Notes: generated by a model not told the origin, from the letters alone. Shown: positions 52,967 through 61,265, numbered from the stretch's first letter. The stretch is DNA of 64,000 nucleotides from Thermosphaera aggregans DSM 11486 (GCF_000092185.1 NC_014160.1:930001-994000), one strand, 5' to 3'. Numbers and translations: made by a program.

Positions 52967-53824
52967 TTGCTATACGCTGATTCCCACCTCCACACCAACC
53001 CTCTTCACGGTTACGGAGCAGGAAGGGTTGCAAGGAAGTTTAAGAAAGAGGGAGGTTGGTTTATAGCGCTTGTCTCCCTTCCCCCGTATCATTATGGTTT
53101 CTCCGAGGTATCGGTTGACTCGTATAGGAAGACCTTGGACCTGCTTGTCAGGGAGGCAGAGTCAGCTAGGAGTGAGGGATTAACAGTCATAGCTCTAGCA
53201 GGCTTCCATCCGAGTGAAGTGGATGAGTACTTGAAGAGAGGTCTCAGTAAGAAGGAGGTTTACGAGCTGTCTGCTAAGGTTTTCAACCTAATAAACGACT
53301 ACATGAAAAAGGGTTTAATCCACGGTATCGGGGAGGTTGGGAGGCAACACTATGGTACTAGCCCGGAGAGGCTTGTTTTGTCGGAAACAATAATGATAGA
53401 GGCGCTGGAACTAGCCTGTGAACACCATGCTCTAGTACACCTCCACTTGGAACAGGGGGGCTGGGTTACAGCATTCAACATAGCGAAAATACTTGATAAA
53501 ATCTCTTGCAAGAGTAGCAGAGTAGTGCTCCACCATGTTAACTATGAGACGGGCTTGTGGAGCAGTATGCTCGGTCTCCCAGCAACCCTTCCCGTCAAGA
53601 CCAGCTTGGAGAAAATCCTGTCGACACCCGGGATCAGGCTGGACGGATTCCTAGTAGAGTCTGACTTCATTGATGATCCTAAACGGCCCGGCGTATCAGC
53701 ATATCCATGGGAGATTCCTAAGTTTTTCAATGAGAAGCTTGAGAGGAAGGAGGTTTCGGAGGAAACCGTGTTTAAGCTAAACGTTGAGAATGTTTCGAAA
53801 ATATACGAGGTAGCCCCTCCATGA
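52967..53824 (+). CDS. TatD-related metal-dependent hydrolase
   Basis: 285 residues, amidohydrolase fold. ADSHLHTNPLHGYGAG (HxH), GIGEVGRQHYG (E), HLHLEQGG (HxH) and LHHVNYETG plus ESDFIDDP (final D) give the TatD ligand set in order, in the divergent archaeal version. Probably a nuclease or small amidohydrolase. TTG start with GGAGGG. Overlaps the zinc-finger gene by four bases. Confidence 0.85.
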   Translation: MLYADSHLHTNPLHGYGAGRVARKFKKEGGWFIALVSLPPYHYGFSEVSVDSYRKTLDLLVREAESARSEGLTVIALAGFHPSEVDEYLKRGLSKKEVYELSAKVFNLINDYMKKGLIHGIGEVGRQHYGTSPERLVLSETIMIEALELACEHHALVHLHLEQGGWVTAFNIAKILDKISCKSSRVVLHHVNYETGLWSSMLGLPATLPVKTSLEKILSTPGIRLDGFLVESDFIDDPKRPGVSAYPWEIPKFFNEKLERKEVSEETVFKLNVENVSKIYEVAPP

Positions 53825-54129
53825 TTAGTGGTTTGCCACGGAAGTGCGAGATCTGCATGGTTAACGATGCGGTGCACACGTGTAGGCTCTGTGGTAGAAA
53901 AGTGTGTGGGGAAGACTTTGAAGGCGATCGGGGGATCTGCAAGGCATGCTCTCTCACGCTTTGCGAGTTTTGCGGAAAGCAATTATCCGTAGGGTACTGT
54001 ATAGTATGCGGTCGGCTGGGATGTGAGGACTGCATGATTCAAATATCAAACGTTGCCTATATGTGTAAAGAATGCTTTTCCAAGAACAAGGGTGTCAAAA
54101 CTGCTTATGAATTCACCCTTAACACTTAA
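53821..54129 (+). CDS. Cysteine-rich zinc-finger protein
   Basis: 102 residues with about 15 cysteines in treble-clef-like knuckles: KCEICMVNDAVHTCRLCGRKVC, CKACSLTLCEFC, YCIVCGRLGCEDC and MCKECFS. It can bind three or four zinc ions, like HIT or B-box fingers, and may mediate protein or RNA contacts. ATG start overlaps the TatD-like stop; the HypE-like gene follows 14 bases later, forming a three-gene operon. Confidence 0.75.
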   Translation: MISGLPRKCEICMVNDAVHTCRLCGRKVCGEDFEGDRGICKACSLTLCEFCGKQLSVGYCIVCGRLGCEDCMIQISNVAYMCKECFSKNKGVKTAYEFTLNT

Positions 54130-54143
54130 GTGCGGGTGGTTGG

Positions 54144-55145
54144 ATGGTTTTGAGAACCGGTAAACTAGAATGGGATACGATGACCCGGCTCATCGGGAAA
54201 CTACCAGTGAAAGACCCAGATCTGGTTCTCGGGCCTTCTCAAGGAGAGGACGCAGGTGTCGTGAGACTAGGAGACGGCTTCATGGTGACTCATTCAGACC
54301 CGATAACGACAGGTGTTCAACACGCGGGGTACCTAGCCGTACACGTTGCAGCTAACGACTTAGCTGTGAGAGGTGTTCAGCCTAGGTGGTTCCTACCCAC
54401 AATACTCGTCTCACCAGAGTCTACCATGGGAGAGCTCGAGAAAATCTTCATGGAAATGAGCAGGGCTCTTGAGGAAATCAATGGCGTGGTCGTGGGCGGG
54501 CACACAGAGGTCACCCCGGGTCTCCACCGGACCATAATAGTGATGACGGCCATCGGTTACACTAAAGGTAGGGTCATAATGACAAGGGATGCTCGTCCAG
54601 GCGATGTAGTTGTTGCAATTGGGAGGATAGGCGGGGAGGGTGCAGGAGTGTTAGCCTGGGACTGGGAAGGGAAATTATTGGAGAAGAATGTACCAGTCGA
54701 GTACATTAGGAATGCGAAAAACTATATATATGATATTAGCGTTGTGAAAGTTGCCCTTGGGCTTAGGGATTTCGTAAACGCCATGCACGATGTAACAGAG
54801 GGCGGTTTGATCCAGGCAGTGAGGGAGTTAGCTGTTGCAAGCCGAAAGAGAGTCGTGATAGATGCGTCCCAGATAAGTCTAGACCCAGTGGTAGACATGA
54901 TAGTCTCCTCAATCGGGCTCGATCCTTTGAAAATATTGAGTAGTGGATGCATCATTGCAACTCTTCCAAGAACCAAGCTGGAAATGGCGAAAAGGGTTGC
55001 CGTGGATAGTAATAAGGAGTTTAACATTATAGGTTGGGTTGAGGATTCGGGAAAACCCGAGGTATTATTGAGGAAAGGACGTGAAACAATTTCAATAAAC
55101 TCTGATGTTGTTGATGAGATTTATAAGGTGTGGGAATTATTTTAA
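54144..55145 (+). CDS. HypE/AIR-synthase-related protein without C-terminal cysteine
   Basis: 333 residues of the PurM/HypE fold. GEDAGVVRLGDGFMVTHSDPIT is the ATP/metal loop, HVAANDLAVRGVQPRWF and HDVTEGGLIQAVRELA are typical HypE blocks. HypE proper ends in a PRIC-type cysteine that is carbamoylated to make the CN ligand of NiFe hydrogenase; this chain ends KVWELF, so that chemistry is impossible. No other hyp genes are present. It is a related ATP-using enzyme of unknown substrate. Confidence 0.82.
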   Translation: MVLRTGKLEWDTMTRLIGKLPVKDPDLVLGPSQGEDAGVVRLGDGFMVTHSDPITTGVQHAGYLAVHVAANDLAVRGVQPRWFLPTILVSPESTMGELEKIFMEMSRALEEINGVVVGGHTEVTPGLHRTIIVMTAIGYTKGRVIMTRDARPGDVVVAIGRIGGEGAGVLAWDWEGKLLEKNVPVEYIRNAKNYIYDISVVKVALGLRDFVNAMHDVTEGGLIQAVRELAVASRKRVVIDASQISLDPVVDMIVSSIGLDPLKILSSGCIIATLPRTKLEMAKRVAVDSNKEFNIIGWVEDSGKPEVLLRKGRETISINSDVVDEIYKVWELF

Positions 55146-55162
55146 AACCATTGGTGTTTACT

Positions 55163-55696
55163 ATGGTGAGTGTTTCAAACAAGATCTTCAACGCTTCAGA
55201 AACCCTGTTAAACATTGCCGAGAAAATAGCCAACAGTGTGTTGAAGGAGTCTGGAAAAATGAACCCAAAAGCTGTAAGCCTCGTATCAAGGGTCAAGGAG
55301 GATGTTGAAAGGCTTGGGAAGCTGGTTAAAGCATTGGGCGAGAGAGTCCAGTCAATGCAGGAAGGGGAAGGCGTTAAATTGGCTCCCTATTTCTACGCTT
55401 ATGCTTTAAAGAACCAAGTAGTGATCGCTAAAGCAAGCCCTAGGAGGTTCATGATCTCCTTCAACACAGAAGACAACGAGGTCTCGGTTTCAACAAGCAG
55501 GTTTAAAGCGTCAATTTCTCCGGGAAGGATTAAAATAGTTTCCAGAGGTTTCTCGGTCGAGTTTAACCCTTACAGCAGAGATGATTACGTTGAAAAATAC
55601 AATGAGATCAAATTCTTAGTGAATGAGTTGGAAGGCGTGTTTAATCAAAAACTTATTCAGAGTTTAAACGTTAAGCTTGGAAAAATCAGTGTTTAG
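55163..55696 (+). CDS. Hypothetical protein
   Basis: 177 residues from ATG 55163; the open frame begins at 55130 inside the previous gene. Helical N-terminal half with coiled-coil character (KLVKALGERVQSMQEGEG), then beta-rich RFMISFNTEDNEVSVSTSRF ... SPGRIKIVSRGFSVEF. No family known to me. Converges on cdvB with a five-base gap; the pairing with a cell-division gene is only positional. Confidence 0.6.
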   Translation: MVSVSNKIFNASETLLNIAEKIANSVLKESGKMNPKAVSLVSRVKEDVERLGKLVKALGERVQSMQEGEGVKLAPYFYAYALKNQVVIAKASPRRFMISFNTEDNEVSVSTSRFKASISPGRIKIVSRGFSVEFNPYSRDDYVEKYNEIKFLVNELEGVFNQKLIQSLNVKLGKISV

Positions 55697-55701
55697 GGAT
55701 T

Positions 55702-56346
55702 TTAAGGGGCAGCAGTTGTTTTCGAGGCTTCTCCTTCCCCAACACCAATCGTTCTGGGAAGCTCCGCAAACCGCTCCTTGATCTTCTGCTCAGCCACTAC
55801 TTTAGCCTCCTCCAGCACCTTCTTAGCCTCACCATCTAACCCGGTGCCGACCTCTATTGTTAAGTCAACCATTCCAGCCCCCATCGCGGTCTCGAGCTCT
55901 CTCACGGCGTACTGTAGGTCAATCCAAATGTCAGGTGCCACACCCTTCAATATACCAAGCGCCTCTTTCATAACACCAAGTACAGGTGCTACTTCGTTGA
56001 CGGCTCCTCCATATATGACGAAGGTCTCAAGCTTCAACGCGGCGTGCTCTAAGGCGTATTGCACAGTTAGCAGTTGCTTGGTAATCTTCCTTATCTCGGC
56101 TACTTCGCGAGCATACATTTTAGCTCTTACTTCATCCCTCCTTGATAGCGCGTCGACGATGGTTTCAAATAATTCGCGATCCCTCTCAGAAAGTTTCTCA
56201 ATGTAACCATTTATCCTGCCAATAGCTGTCTTAACCCTGTATTGAGCAACAATTGCTTTCTTCTCGATCGGTTCTCTGTCGTTGTTGAAGAGTCTTTTCA
56301 GCTTATCACCAATGGTTTCCTCGCGTCTAATTCCAGCCCAGCTCAT
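55702..56346 (-). CDS. ESCRT-III/CdvB-family protein
   Basis: 214 residues from ATG 56346 (MSWAGIRREE). Snf7-like helices: basic first helix REPIEKKAIVAQYRVKTAIG, then long charged helices with MYAREVAEIRKITKQLLTVQ and DLQYAVRELETAM. It lacks the C-terminal winged helix used by CdvB proper to meet CdvA, so it is a CdvB1/B2-like paralogue that polymerises at the division neck or in vesicle budding. No cdvA or cdvC nearby. The TATA-like element at 56393-56402 fits this start and rules against TTG 56370. Confidence 0.88.
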   Translation of the reverse strand: MSWAGIRREETIGDKLKRLFNNDREPIEKKAIVAQYRVKTAIGRINGYIEKLSERDRELFETIVDALSRRDEVRAKMYAREVAEIRKITKQLLTVQYALEHAALKLETFVIYGGAVNEVAPVLGVMKEALGILKGVAPDIWIDLQYAVRELETAMGAGMVDLTIEVGTGLDGEAKKVLEEAKVVAEQKIKERFAELPRTIGVGEGEASKTTAAP

Positions 56347-56392
56347 ATTTTCCACCAGTTTAAGGCTCACTCATCTTATCGAAATTGAAATG

Positions 56393-56402
56393 TTTTTAAA
56401 GA
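56393..56402 (-). promoter_or_regulatory. TATA box of the CdvB-like gene
   Basis: GTTTTTAAAG on the + strand (CTTTAAAAAC on the minus strand), 47-56 bases from the ATG at 56346; leaves a short leader with GGTGG. Confidence 0.5.
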
Positions 56403-56513
56403 ATCGGGCTCTATCCAATCATTTGTTTTCTCCCTTAACCCTGTCTCAGCTCGGAGAATATTAATAATATATCACGGAGATAGCTTTATTACAACAGTGG
56501 GGTTGAGGCCTGT

Positions 56514-56825
56514 ATGGAGTCTTCGAGCCAGCTTGACGCTTACATAACGTGTGAGAGGGACTGTTCACTGCGGTATATTGAGGCCTTAGCAATGATTGGT
56601 TTGCTAGAGAAGGCTGAAGTAGTCGAATGCGGGGAGAAGAGGTTTAGAAAGATAAAAGGGTTGACGATCACTGGAAGAGTTGTCGAAACCAAGTGCTTCC
56701 TGGATGAAGAAGTTAATCAATCACTTAGGATAATTAATATTTACTTGGGTTTCGCCAGGTCTAACAATGCTAGGGAAAAACTAAGGATTGTTGAGCCTAG
56801 CGCCAGGGGTAACGAAGCATTATAA
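56514..56825 (+). CDS. Hypothetical protein
   Basis: 103 residues. N-terminal CERDCSLRYIEALAMIGLLEKAEVVECG could hold a metal by its three cysteines and is helical; the rest KKIKGLTITGRVVET is beta-rich. Not recognised. Preceded by TATA-like AATATTAATAATATATC (56457-56473), followed by a gap with a guide-RNA candidate. Confidence 0.55.
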   Translation: MESSSQLDAYITCERDCSLRYIEALAMIGLLEKAEVVECGEKRFRKIKGLTITGRVVETKCFLDEEVNQSLRIINIYLGFARSNNAREKLRIVEPSARGNEAL

Positions 56826-56845
56826 TCCGGGAATACTGAATGTAT

Positions 56846-56908
56846 AGTGAGTGATGAATGGTATTACCGGGGAGCGGTAGCGATGAACGGGCCCCAGAGC
56901 TGACGTCG
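56846..56908 (+). ncRNA. Candidate C/D-box guide sRNA
   Basis: Plus strand: box C GTGATGA (56851-56857), 22 bases, box C' GCGATGA (56880-56886, one mismatch), 13-nt guide ACGGGCCCCAGAG, box D CTGA (56900-56903). Box D' is not canonical. Total length and spacing suit an archaeal C/D sRNA. Lies in the 97-base gap before cutA. Confidence 0.45.
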
Positions 56909-56937
56909 ATAATCGCCTAGGATTGGAGGGGTTGGTT

Positions 56938-57258
56938 TTGGAGGGTGGTTGGGCGGTTGTTTTAGTAACGGCTAGTTCGTATGAAGAGGCTTTGAAAATC
57001 GGGAGAAGGCTTGTCGAGGCTAAGTTGGCGGCATGCCTTAACATTGTAAGGGAAGTTACAAGCATATACTGGTGGGAAGGCAGGGTTGAAGAGGGTAGTG
57101 AGGCTCTTTTAATTGTTAAAACTACTTTTGAAAAACTTGAATCCCTTATTAAGGAGGTTAAGAAAATCCATTCGTACAGTGTCCCAGAAATTATAGCATT
57201 ACCAGTGGTCGCTGGTAGCACTGATTATTTGCGATGGGTGCGGGAATCAACGAGTTGA
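56938..57258 (+). CDS. cutA: CutA1-like divalent cation tolerance protein
   Basis: 106 residues from TTG 56938, with GGAGGGG five bases upstream. AVVLVTASSYEEALKIGRRLVEAKLAACLNIV, YWWEGRVEEGSEALLIVKTT, and HSYSVPEIIALPVVAGS are the CutA1 signature; it forms very heat-stable trimers. Role in copper or general metal tolerance is family knowledge. Six bases ahead of a small membrane-protein gene. Confidence 0.95.
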   Translation: MEGGWAVVLVTASSYEEALKIGRRLVEAKLAACLNIVREVTSIYWWEGRVEEGSEALLIVKTTFEKLESLIKEVKKIHSYSVPEIIALPVVAGSTDYLRWVRESTS

Positions 57259-57263
57259 GCTGA

Positions 57264-57461
57264 ATGGAAGAAACCCTGACAAGGGTATCTCAGCCTATAA
57301 ACAGCACGATGCTTCAGGAATGGGTTCAGGGACTCGACTTGTTCTCCTATATTGCCCTGCTCATAGTTTTCACTGTTTTCATCACATTAACCATTCTCGA
57401 GTTTAAATCGGGTAGGGCGAGCAGTATATCGCTAAGCAACCGCGACTCCCAGGTCGAGTGA
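57264..57461 (+). CDS. Small single-helix membrane protein
   Basis: 65 residues: a polar N-terminus, one helix YIALLIVFTVFITLTILEF, and a basic/serine-rich cytoplasmic tail. Probably co-transcribed with cutA. Its 3' end overlaps the convergent gene by 30 bases. Unknown function. Confidence 0.55.
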   Translation: MEETLTRVSQPINSTMLQEWVQGLDLFSYIALLIVFTVFITLTILEFKSGRASSISLSNRDSQVE

Positions 57462-58157
57462 TCTTTGAGCATTCACATAGGCCTGAAGAGGCGTCGGCCC
57501 TTTACCCACGCCCAGCTTGAAATCTAGCCCTATGTTTAAAATTTCATTTATGTTTGAAGGATCTAGTAAGCAGACGGCCTGCGAATCTCTGCACTCCAGT
57601 AGTAACCCACCGTTTCTGAATATTAGCTTGGAGATTTCAGCACAGTAGTATTTGCTTATGTAAACGCTCAGGGCTAGGTCGCTTGGAAAGAGTTCCTCAC
57701 CGTAATCGAACAACGCGATCACCGTTTCACTCGTGCCCCCTTCTAAGAACGTGAAACCTGGTTTAGCAGACAGGTATTTCGAAGCAAGCAGTAGGGTAGT
57801 GTATGGTTTACTATGGCTTACAGACACGAATGAAACCCCGTGGTCAACCATCTGGTTCAACCTTCGATAAATCAGCTCCTCGTCAAGCCTCCCCGCATTC
57901 CCCGGGAGAACCGTGAATAAATCGTTCATAGTGTGAAATACGAGCCCCTCATGCTTCAGATAGTGTTGAAGCAGGGTCTCGCGAACTCTTCTCGTGAAAT
58001 CGTCAAACTTTTCATAGCCGAGAAATCCTTTGGAGAGCCTAATCCTATCAGCCTCTAGTATTCTCACATAGGTTACGCGGGGCAATCCACATCTTGCTCC
58101 TCTAAGTGTTTTTGAAAACGAACATATTGTTTCACTATAAATATGGTTTATTCTCAT
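57432..58157 (-). CDS. GTP cyclohydrolase III-like protein with lost active-site motif
   Basis: 241 residues. The order of blocks follows archaeal GTP cyclohydrolase III (two cyclase-like halves): HEGLVFHTMNDLFTVLPGN, then GVSFVSVSHSKPYTTLLLAS, later ALSVYISKYYCAEISKLIF, and FKLGVGKGPTPLQAYVNAQ near the end. The metal-binding GGDN of GCH III is replaced by LECRDSQA, and the first-half aspartate of the IQIDNYG motif is missing (YVRILEADR). So catalysis is doubtful; it may bind nucleotides only. Divergent from glmS, with the glmS TATA inside its first codons. Confidence 0.55.
   Translation of the reverse strand: MRINHIYSETICSFSKTLRGARCGLPRVTYVRILEADRIRLSKGFLGYEKFDDFTRRVRETLLQHYLKHEGLVFHTMNDLFTVLPGNAGRLDEELIYRRLNQMVDHGVSFVSVSHSKPYTTLLLASKYLSAKPGFTFLEGGTSETVIALFDYGEELFPSDLALSVYISKYYCAEISKLIFRNGGLLLECRDSQAVCLLDPSNINEILNIGLDFKLGVGKGPTPLQAYVNAQRSLDLGVAVA
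58134..58144 (+). promoter_or_regulatory. TATA box of glmS
   Basis: ACTATAAATAT, about 35-45 bases before the glmS ATG at 58178. It overlaps the first codons of the divergent gene. Confidence 0.55.
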
Positions 58158-58177
58158 ATATATGTTGAGGGTCAGTC

Positions 58178-59992
58178 ATGGGCGGTATTTTCGCAGCAGT
58201 CTGTAAGGAGAAAATCCCTGAAGGCGTCTTATACAATGGTTTGAGGAGGCTTGTATACAGGGGTTACGACGGAGCCGGGGTTGCCTTCTTACGGGGAGAT
58301 AAAATCGTTGTTTGGAAGTCCCCGGGGCATTTAGAAAAAATTGCTCCACAGTTGAATTATTTGAACACGGATTCAGATGTGGCAGTTGCGCACACAAGAT
58401 ATGCTAGCAGGGGCTGGCCGGTCCTAGAGAACACTCATCCCTTGCTGGATTGCACTGGCAGAATCGCCGTAGTGGGGGACGGAATAATCGAAAACTATGA
58501 GGATTATCGAAAAGTCCTCGAGGACAGGCATCACCAGTTAAAGGGGAGAACCGATACGGAGGTAGCGGCCCACCTGCTTGAGGAAGCGTTGGCGAAAGGG
58601 GTTAACGTGTTAGAGGTGCTTCAAACACTGAGCAAGCAGTTGAAAGGCATATATTCCCTAGTATTCCTTATCGAGCCGTATAGAAAGCTATTCTTCATAG
58701 CTAATGGCCAACCATTAGTTATCGGCATAGGCGAGAAATGTTATTTCGTCTCAAGCGACATTCCCTCTTTATACGGCTTCGCTGAAACAGCCTACATGAT
58801 TGAGGATGGAACTATAGGCTGGGTTGATGCCCAAGGCTTTACAGCCATTAGGACTGCTGATGGAAGCGTTCTCACTCCCGAGAGGCTTCAGGGTAAAAGG
58901 GTGAAGTACTTTGCCGAGGCTGGAGAGAAAGGCGGGTTTCCCCATTTCATGCTGAAGGAGATATATGAATCTCCTGAAGCCTTGAACAGGGTCTTACTTG
59001 CGGTAATGGAGAAGTACTTACACCTAGCCTCCATGATAGTGTACGGCGCTAAGAACGCTTTCATACTTGCCAATGGGACAAGCCTTCACGCAGGCATGAT
59101 CGGGTCTTACTACTTCAACGACTTAGCCGGCGTGAGCGTTGACCCTGTTTCAGCAGCTGAGTTCCCATACTACGCCTTGGAGACTGTTGAGACCGGTACC
59201 GTGGTTATTGCTATAAGCCAAAGCGGTGAAACCTCCGACGTAATATCGAGCATTAAGCTTGCCAAGCAGAGGGGAGCGGTGGTGATCGGGATTACGAACA
59301 ACGTTGGATCAAGACTTGCCCTGGAGTCAAACGTTTACCTTCCAATAGGTGCTGGACCAGAGATAGCCGTGCCCGCGACGAAGTCCTTTACCGCGACACT
59401 AGCCACATTGCTCCTCTTCGCATCCTACACGGGTATGTTCACAGGTAAAACATCACGGGATGATTATCGAAGAATTGTTGAGGAGATCAAAAACGCTTCT
59501 GCATTATTGAAAGAAAAGATTCCAGAGTTTGACAAGAATGCGATGAATATTGTTCAGCTAAACTATAACTGGGGAGGCGCGTATGTAGCGAGTAGTGGGA
59601 TAAACTATCCCTTGGCCCTTGAAGGTGCGTTGAAGCTCAAGGAGGCAGCTATTATTCATGCTGAGGGATTCCAGCTCGGCGAGATGAGGCATGGCCCAAT
59701 GGTGTTGGTCTCAAGAGACTTCCCCATGGTGTTAATAGAGCCTGCGGAGGAACAGGCTAAACCGCTTTATGTTAAGGTTTTGGAGGAAGCCCGTAATAAG
59801 GGCGCTAAACCCATCGTGATTGGTCCAGGCAGGTTAGGCGATAGTGTTACTATTCAAACACCGAGTGTGCCAAGATATCTCTCCCCAATAGTCTCTAGCA
59901 TTCCGATTCAACTACTAGCCTACAGGCTCGGAGTAGCTTTCAATAGACCTATAGACACTCCACCAGGTCTTGCGAAAGCTATAACCACCTAG
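58178..59992 (+). CDS. glmS: GlmS-like glucosamine-6-phosphate synthase with inactive-looking glutaminase
   Basis: 604 residues with the GlmS layout: N-terminal glutaminase (1-215), two SIS domains (about 285-430 and 455-600). The isomerase half is intact (SQSGETSDV, LKLKEAAIIHAEGF, MRHGP, terminal AK). In the glutaminase half the N-terminal MCGI is MGGI, so the catalytic cysteine is glycine; HTRWATHG reads HTRYASRG and HNG reads GDG, changing further glutamine-site residues. It must use free ammonia, act as a deaminase/isomerase, or have a regulatory role. ATG start is certain from homology. Confidence 0.9.
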   Translation: MGGIFAAVCKEKIPEGVLYNGLRRLVYRGYDGAGVAFLRGDKIVVWKSPGHLEKIAPQLNYLNTDSDVAVAHTRYASRGWPVLENTHPLLDCTGRIAVVGDGIIENYEDYRKVLEDRHHQLKGRTDTEVAAHLLEEALAKGVNVLEVLQTLSKQLKGIYSLVFLIEPYRKLFFIANGQPLVIGIGEKCYFVSSDIPSLYGFAETAYMIEDGTIGWVDAQGFTAIRTADGSVLTPERLQGKRVKYFAEAGEKGGFPHFMLKEIYESPEALNRVLLAVMEKYLHLASMIVYGAKNAFILANGTSLHAGMIGSYYFNDLAGVSVDPVSAAEFPYYALETVETGTVVIAISQSGETSDVISSIKLAKQRGAVVIGITNNVGSRLALESNVYLPIGAGPEIAVPATKSFTATLATLLLFASYTGMFTGKTSRDDYRRIVEEIKNASALLKEKIPEFDKNAMNIVQLNYNWGGAYVASSGINYPLALEGALKLKEAAIIHAEGFQLGEMRHGPMVLVSRDFPMVLIEPAEEQAKPLYVKVLEEARNKGAKPIVIGPGRLGDSVTIQTPSVPRYLSPIVSSIPIQLLAYRLGVAFNRPIDTPPGLAKAITT

Positions 59993-60024
59993 TATTTAAC
60001 CCTTCTAAAACTTTTCTAGATCGA

Positions 60025-60088
60025 TGAAGGCGATGAAGGATCCTAGTCCAGGATGAAGAGTGATGAGGAATCTCCGGGACTGAGCCGG
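60025..60088 (+). ncRNA. Candidate C/D-box guide sRNA
   Basis: Plus strand: box C GCGATGA (60030-60036, one mismatch), 23 bases, perfect box C' GTGATGA (60060-60066), 13-nt guide GGAATCTCCGGGA, box D CTGA (60080-60083). GGC before and GCC after can close a terminal stem. Box D' is weak. Sits in the 166-base gap between glmS and trpS, before the trpS ribosome site at 60144. Confidence 0.5.
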
Positions 60089-60158
60089 ATGGTTCCGGAT
60101 TTCCTGTTAAGATTATAATGGTTTGTATAGGATTGATTTATGCTAAGGAGGATTGCAG

Positions 60159-61265
60159 ATGAGCACTAGATTAGACCCTTGGGGCCACTTTGCAATAGAG
60201 GATTATGAAAAACTGCTCGTAGAGTTTGGGATACGACCTATCAACGAGGTCTATGGGCTGATAAGCAGGCTACACCCGTATTTTACTCGGAAAGTAGTAT
60301 TCGGGCACAGGGATTTTGACAAGTGGTTGGAGGATCTTAGAGCAGGCCACAAGGTGGCGGTTCTAACAGGCTTTATGCCCAGTGGCAGACCCCACCTCGG
60401 TACAGCAATGGTTTACGAGGAGTTGAAGTTCTTTCAGGAACTAGGGGCGCATGTTAAAATAGCGATCGCTGATGCAGAGGCATATGTGGTGAGGAGGGAG
60501 GATAGGAGGACAACCATATTAAATGGTGTTGACTTCATAGCCCACGCCATCGCCTGGGGTCTAGACCCGGAGAAAACAGAGTTTTACTTCCAAACCGCTA
60601 TGAAGGAGGAGTACTATCGCTTGATACAAATGTTTTCCAAGAAGATAACGATGGCGGAGATGGAGGCAATATATGGGGAGCTGTCTCCGGGGAAGATCAT
60701 TGCTTCTTTAACACAGGCAGCAGACATACTGCACTTACAGCTAGACTCCTATGGGGGATTCAAGAACATCCTTGTCCCGGTGGGTGCTGATCAAGATCCT
60801 CATCTACGGTTGACAAGGGATATAGCTGACAGGTTTGAAGGAGAGCTAGGCTTAAAGCGCCCGGCATCCATATATCACAAGCTTATCCGCGGGTTAGATG
60901 GTAATAAGATGAGCAAGAGTAGGCCAGAGTTCGCGATTCATCTGGATGAAGACGAGGAAACGGTGAGAAAGAAGTTTGTGAACGCCTTAACGGGGGGACG
61001 GGCAACGGCTGAGGAGCAGAGAAGGCTTGGGGGTGAGCCCTGGAAGTGCACAGTTTACGAAGTATACCTGTATCATTTAATCCGTGAAGACGAAAAGCTG
61101 AAAGAAGTATATGACGATTGTGTTAGTGGTAGGGTTCTATGTGGGGAATGTAAGAGGAAAGCTTTAAACCTCCTGCTTGAGAGGCTGAAGAATCATCGTG
61201 AAAAGTATCGGGAAGTAAAAGAGAGCAATATTGTTGAAAAAATCGTCAACATTCCCTCTTTCTAG
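60159..61265 (+). CDS. trpS: Tryptophanyl-tRNA synthetase
   Basis: 368 residues from ATG 60159 with AAGGAGG upstream. HIGH-like FMPSGRPHLGTAM near residue 73, VGADQDPHLRLTRD (tryptophanyl pocket) and KMSKS in DGNKMSKSRPEF are plain; archaeal/eukaryotic type by length and the N-terminal FAIEDYEKLL. Convergent with the hexulose-phosphate synthase gene, overlapping it by four bases. Confidence 0.96.
   Translation: MSTRLDPWGHFAIEDYEKLLVEFGIRPINEVYGLISRLHPYFTRKVVFGHRDFDKWLEDLRAGHKVAVLTGFMPSGRPHLGTAMVYEELKFFQELGAHVKIAIADAEAYVVRREDRRTTILNGVDFIAHAIAWGLDPEKTEFYFQTAMKEEYYRLIQMFSKKITMAEMEAIYGELSPGKIIASLTQAADILHLQLDSYGGFKNILVPVGADQDPHLRLTRDIADRFEGELGLKRPASIYHKLIRGLDGNKMSKSRPEFAIHLDEDEETVRKKFVNALTGGRATAEEQRRLGGEPWKCTVYEVYLYHLIREDEKLKEVYDDCVSGRVLCGECKRKALNLLLERLKNHREKYREVKESNIVEKIVNIPSF

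Noticed and set aside
55778-56206. 142-codon plus-strand frame in the CdvB-like gene
   Set aside because: Serine/threonine-rich shadow of the coiled-coil gene on the other strand.
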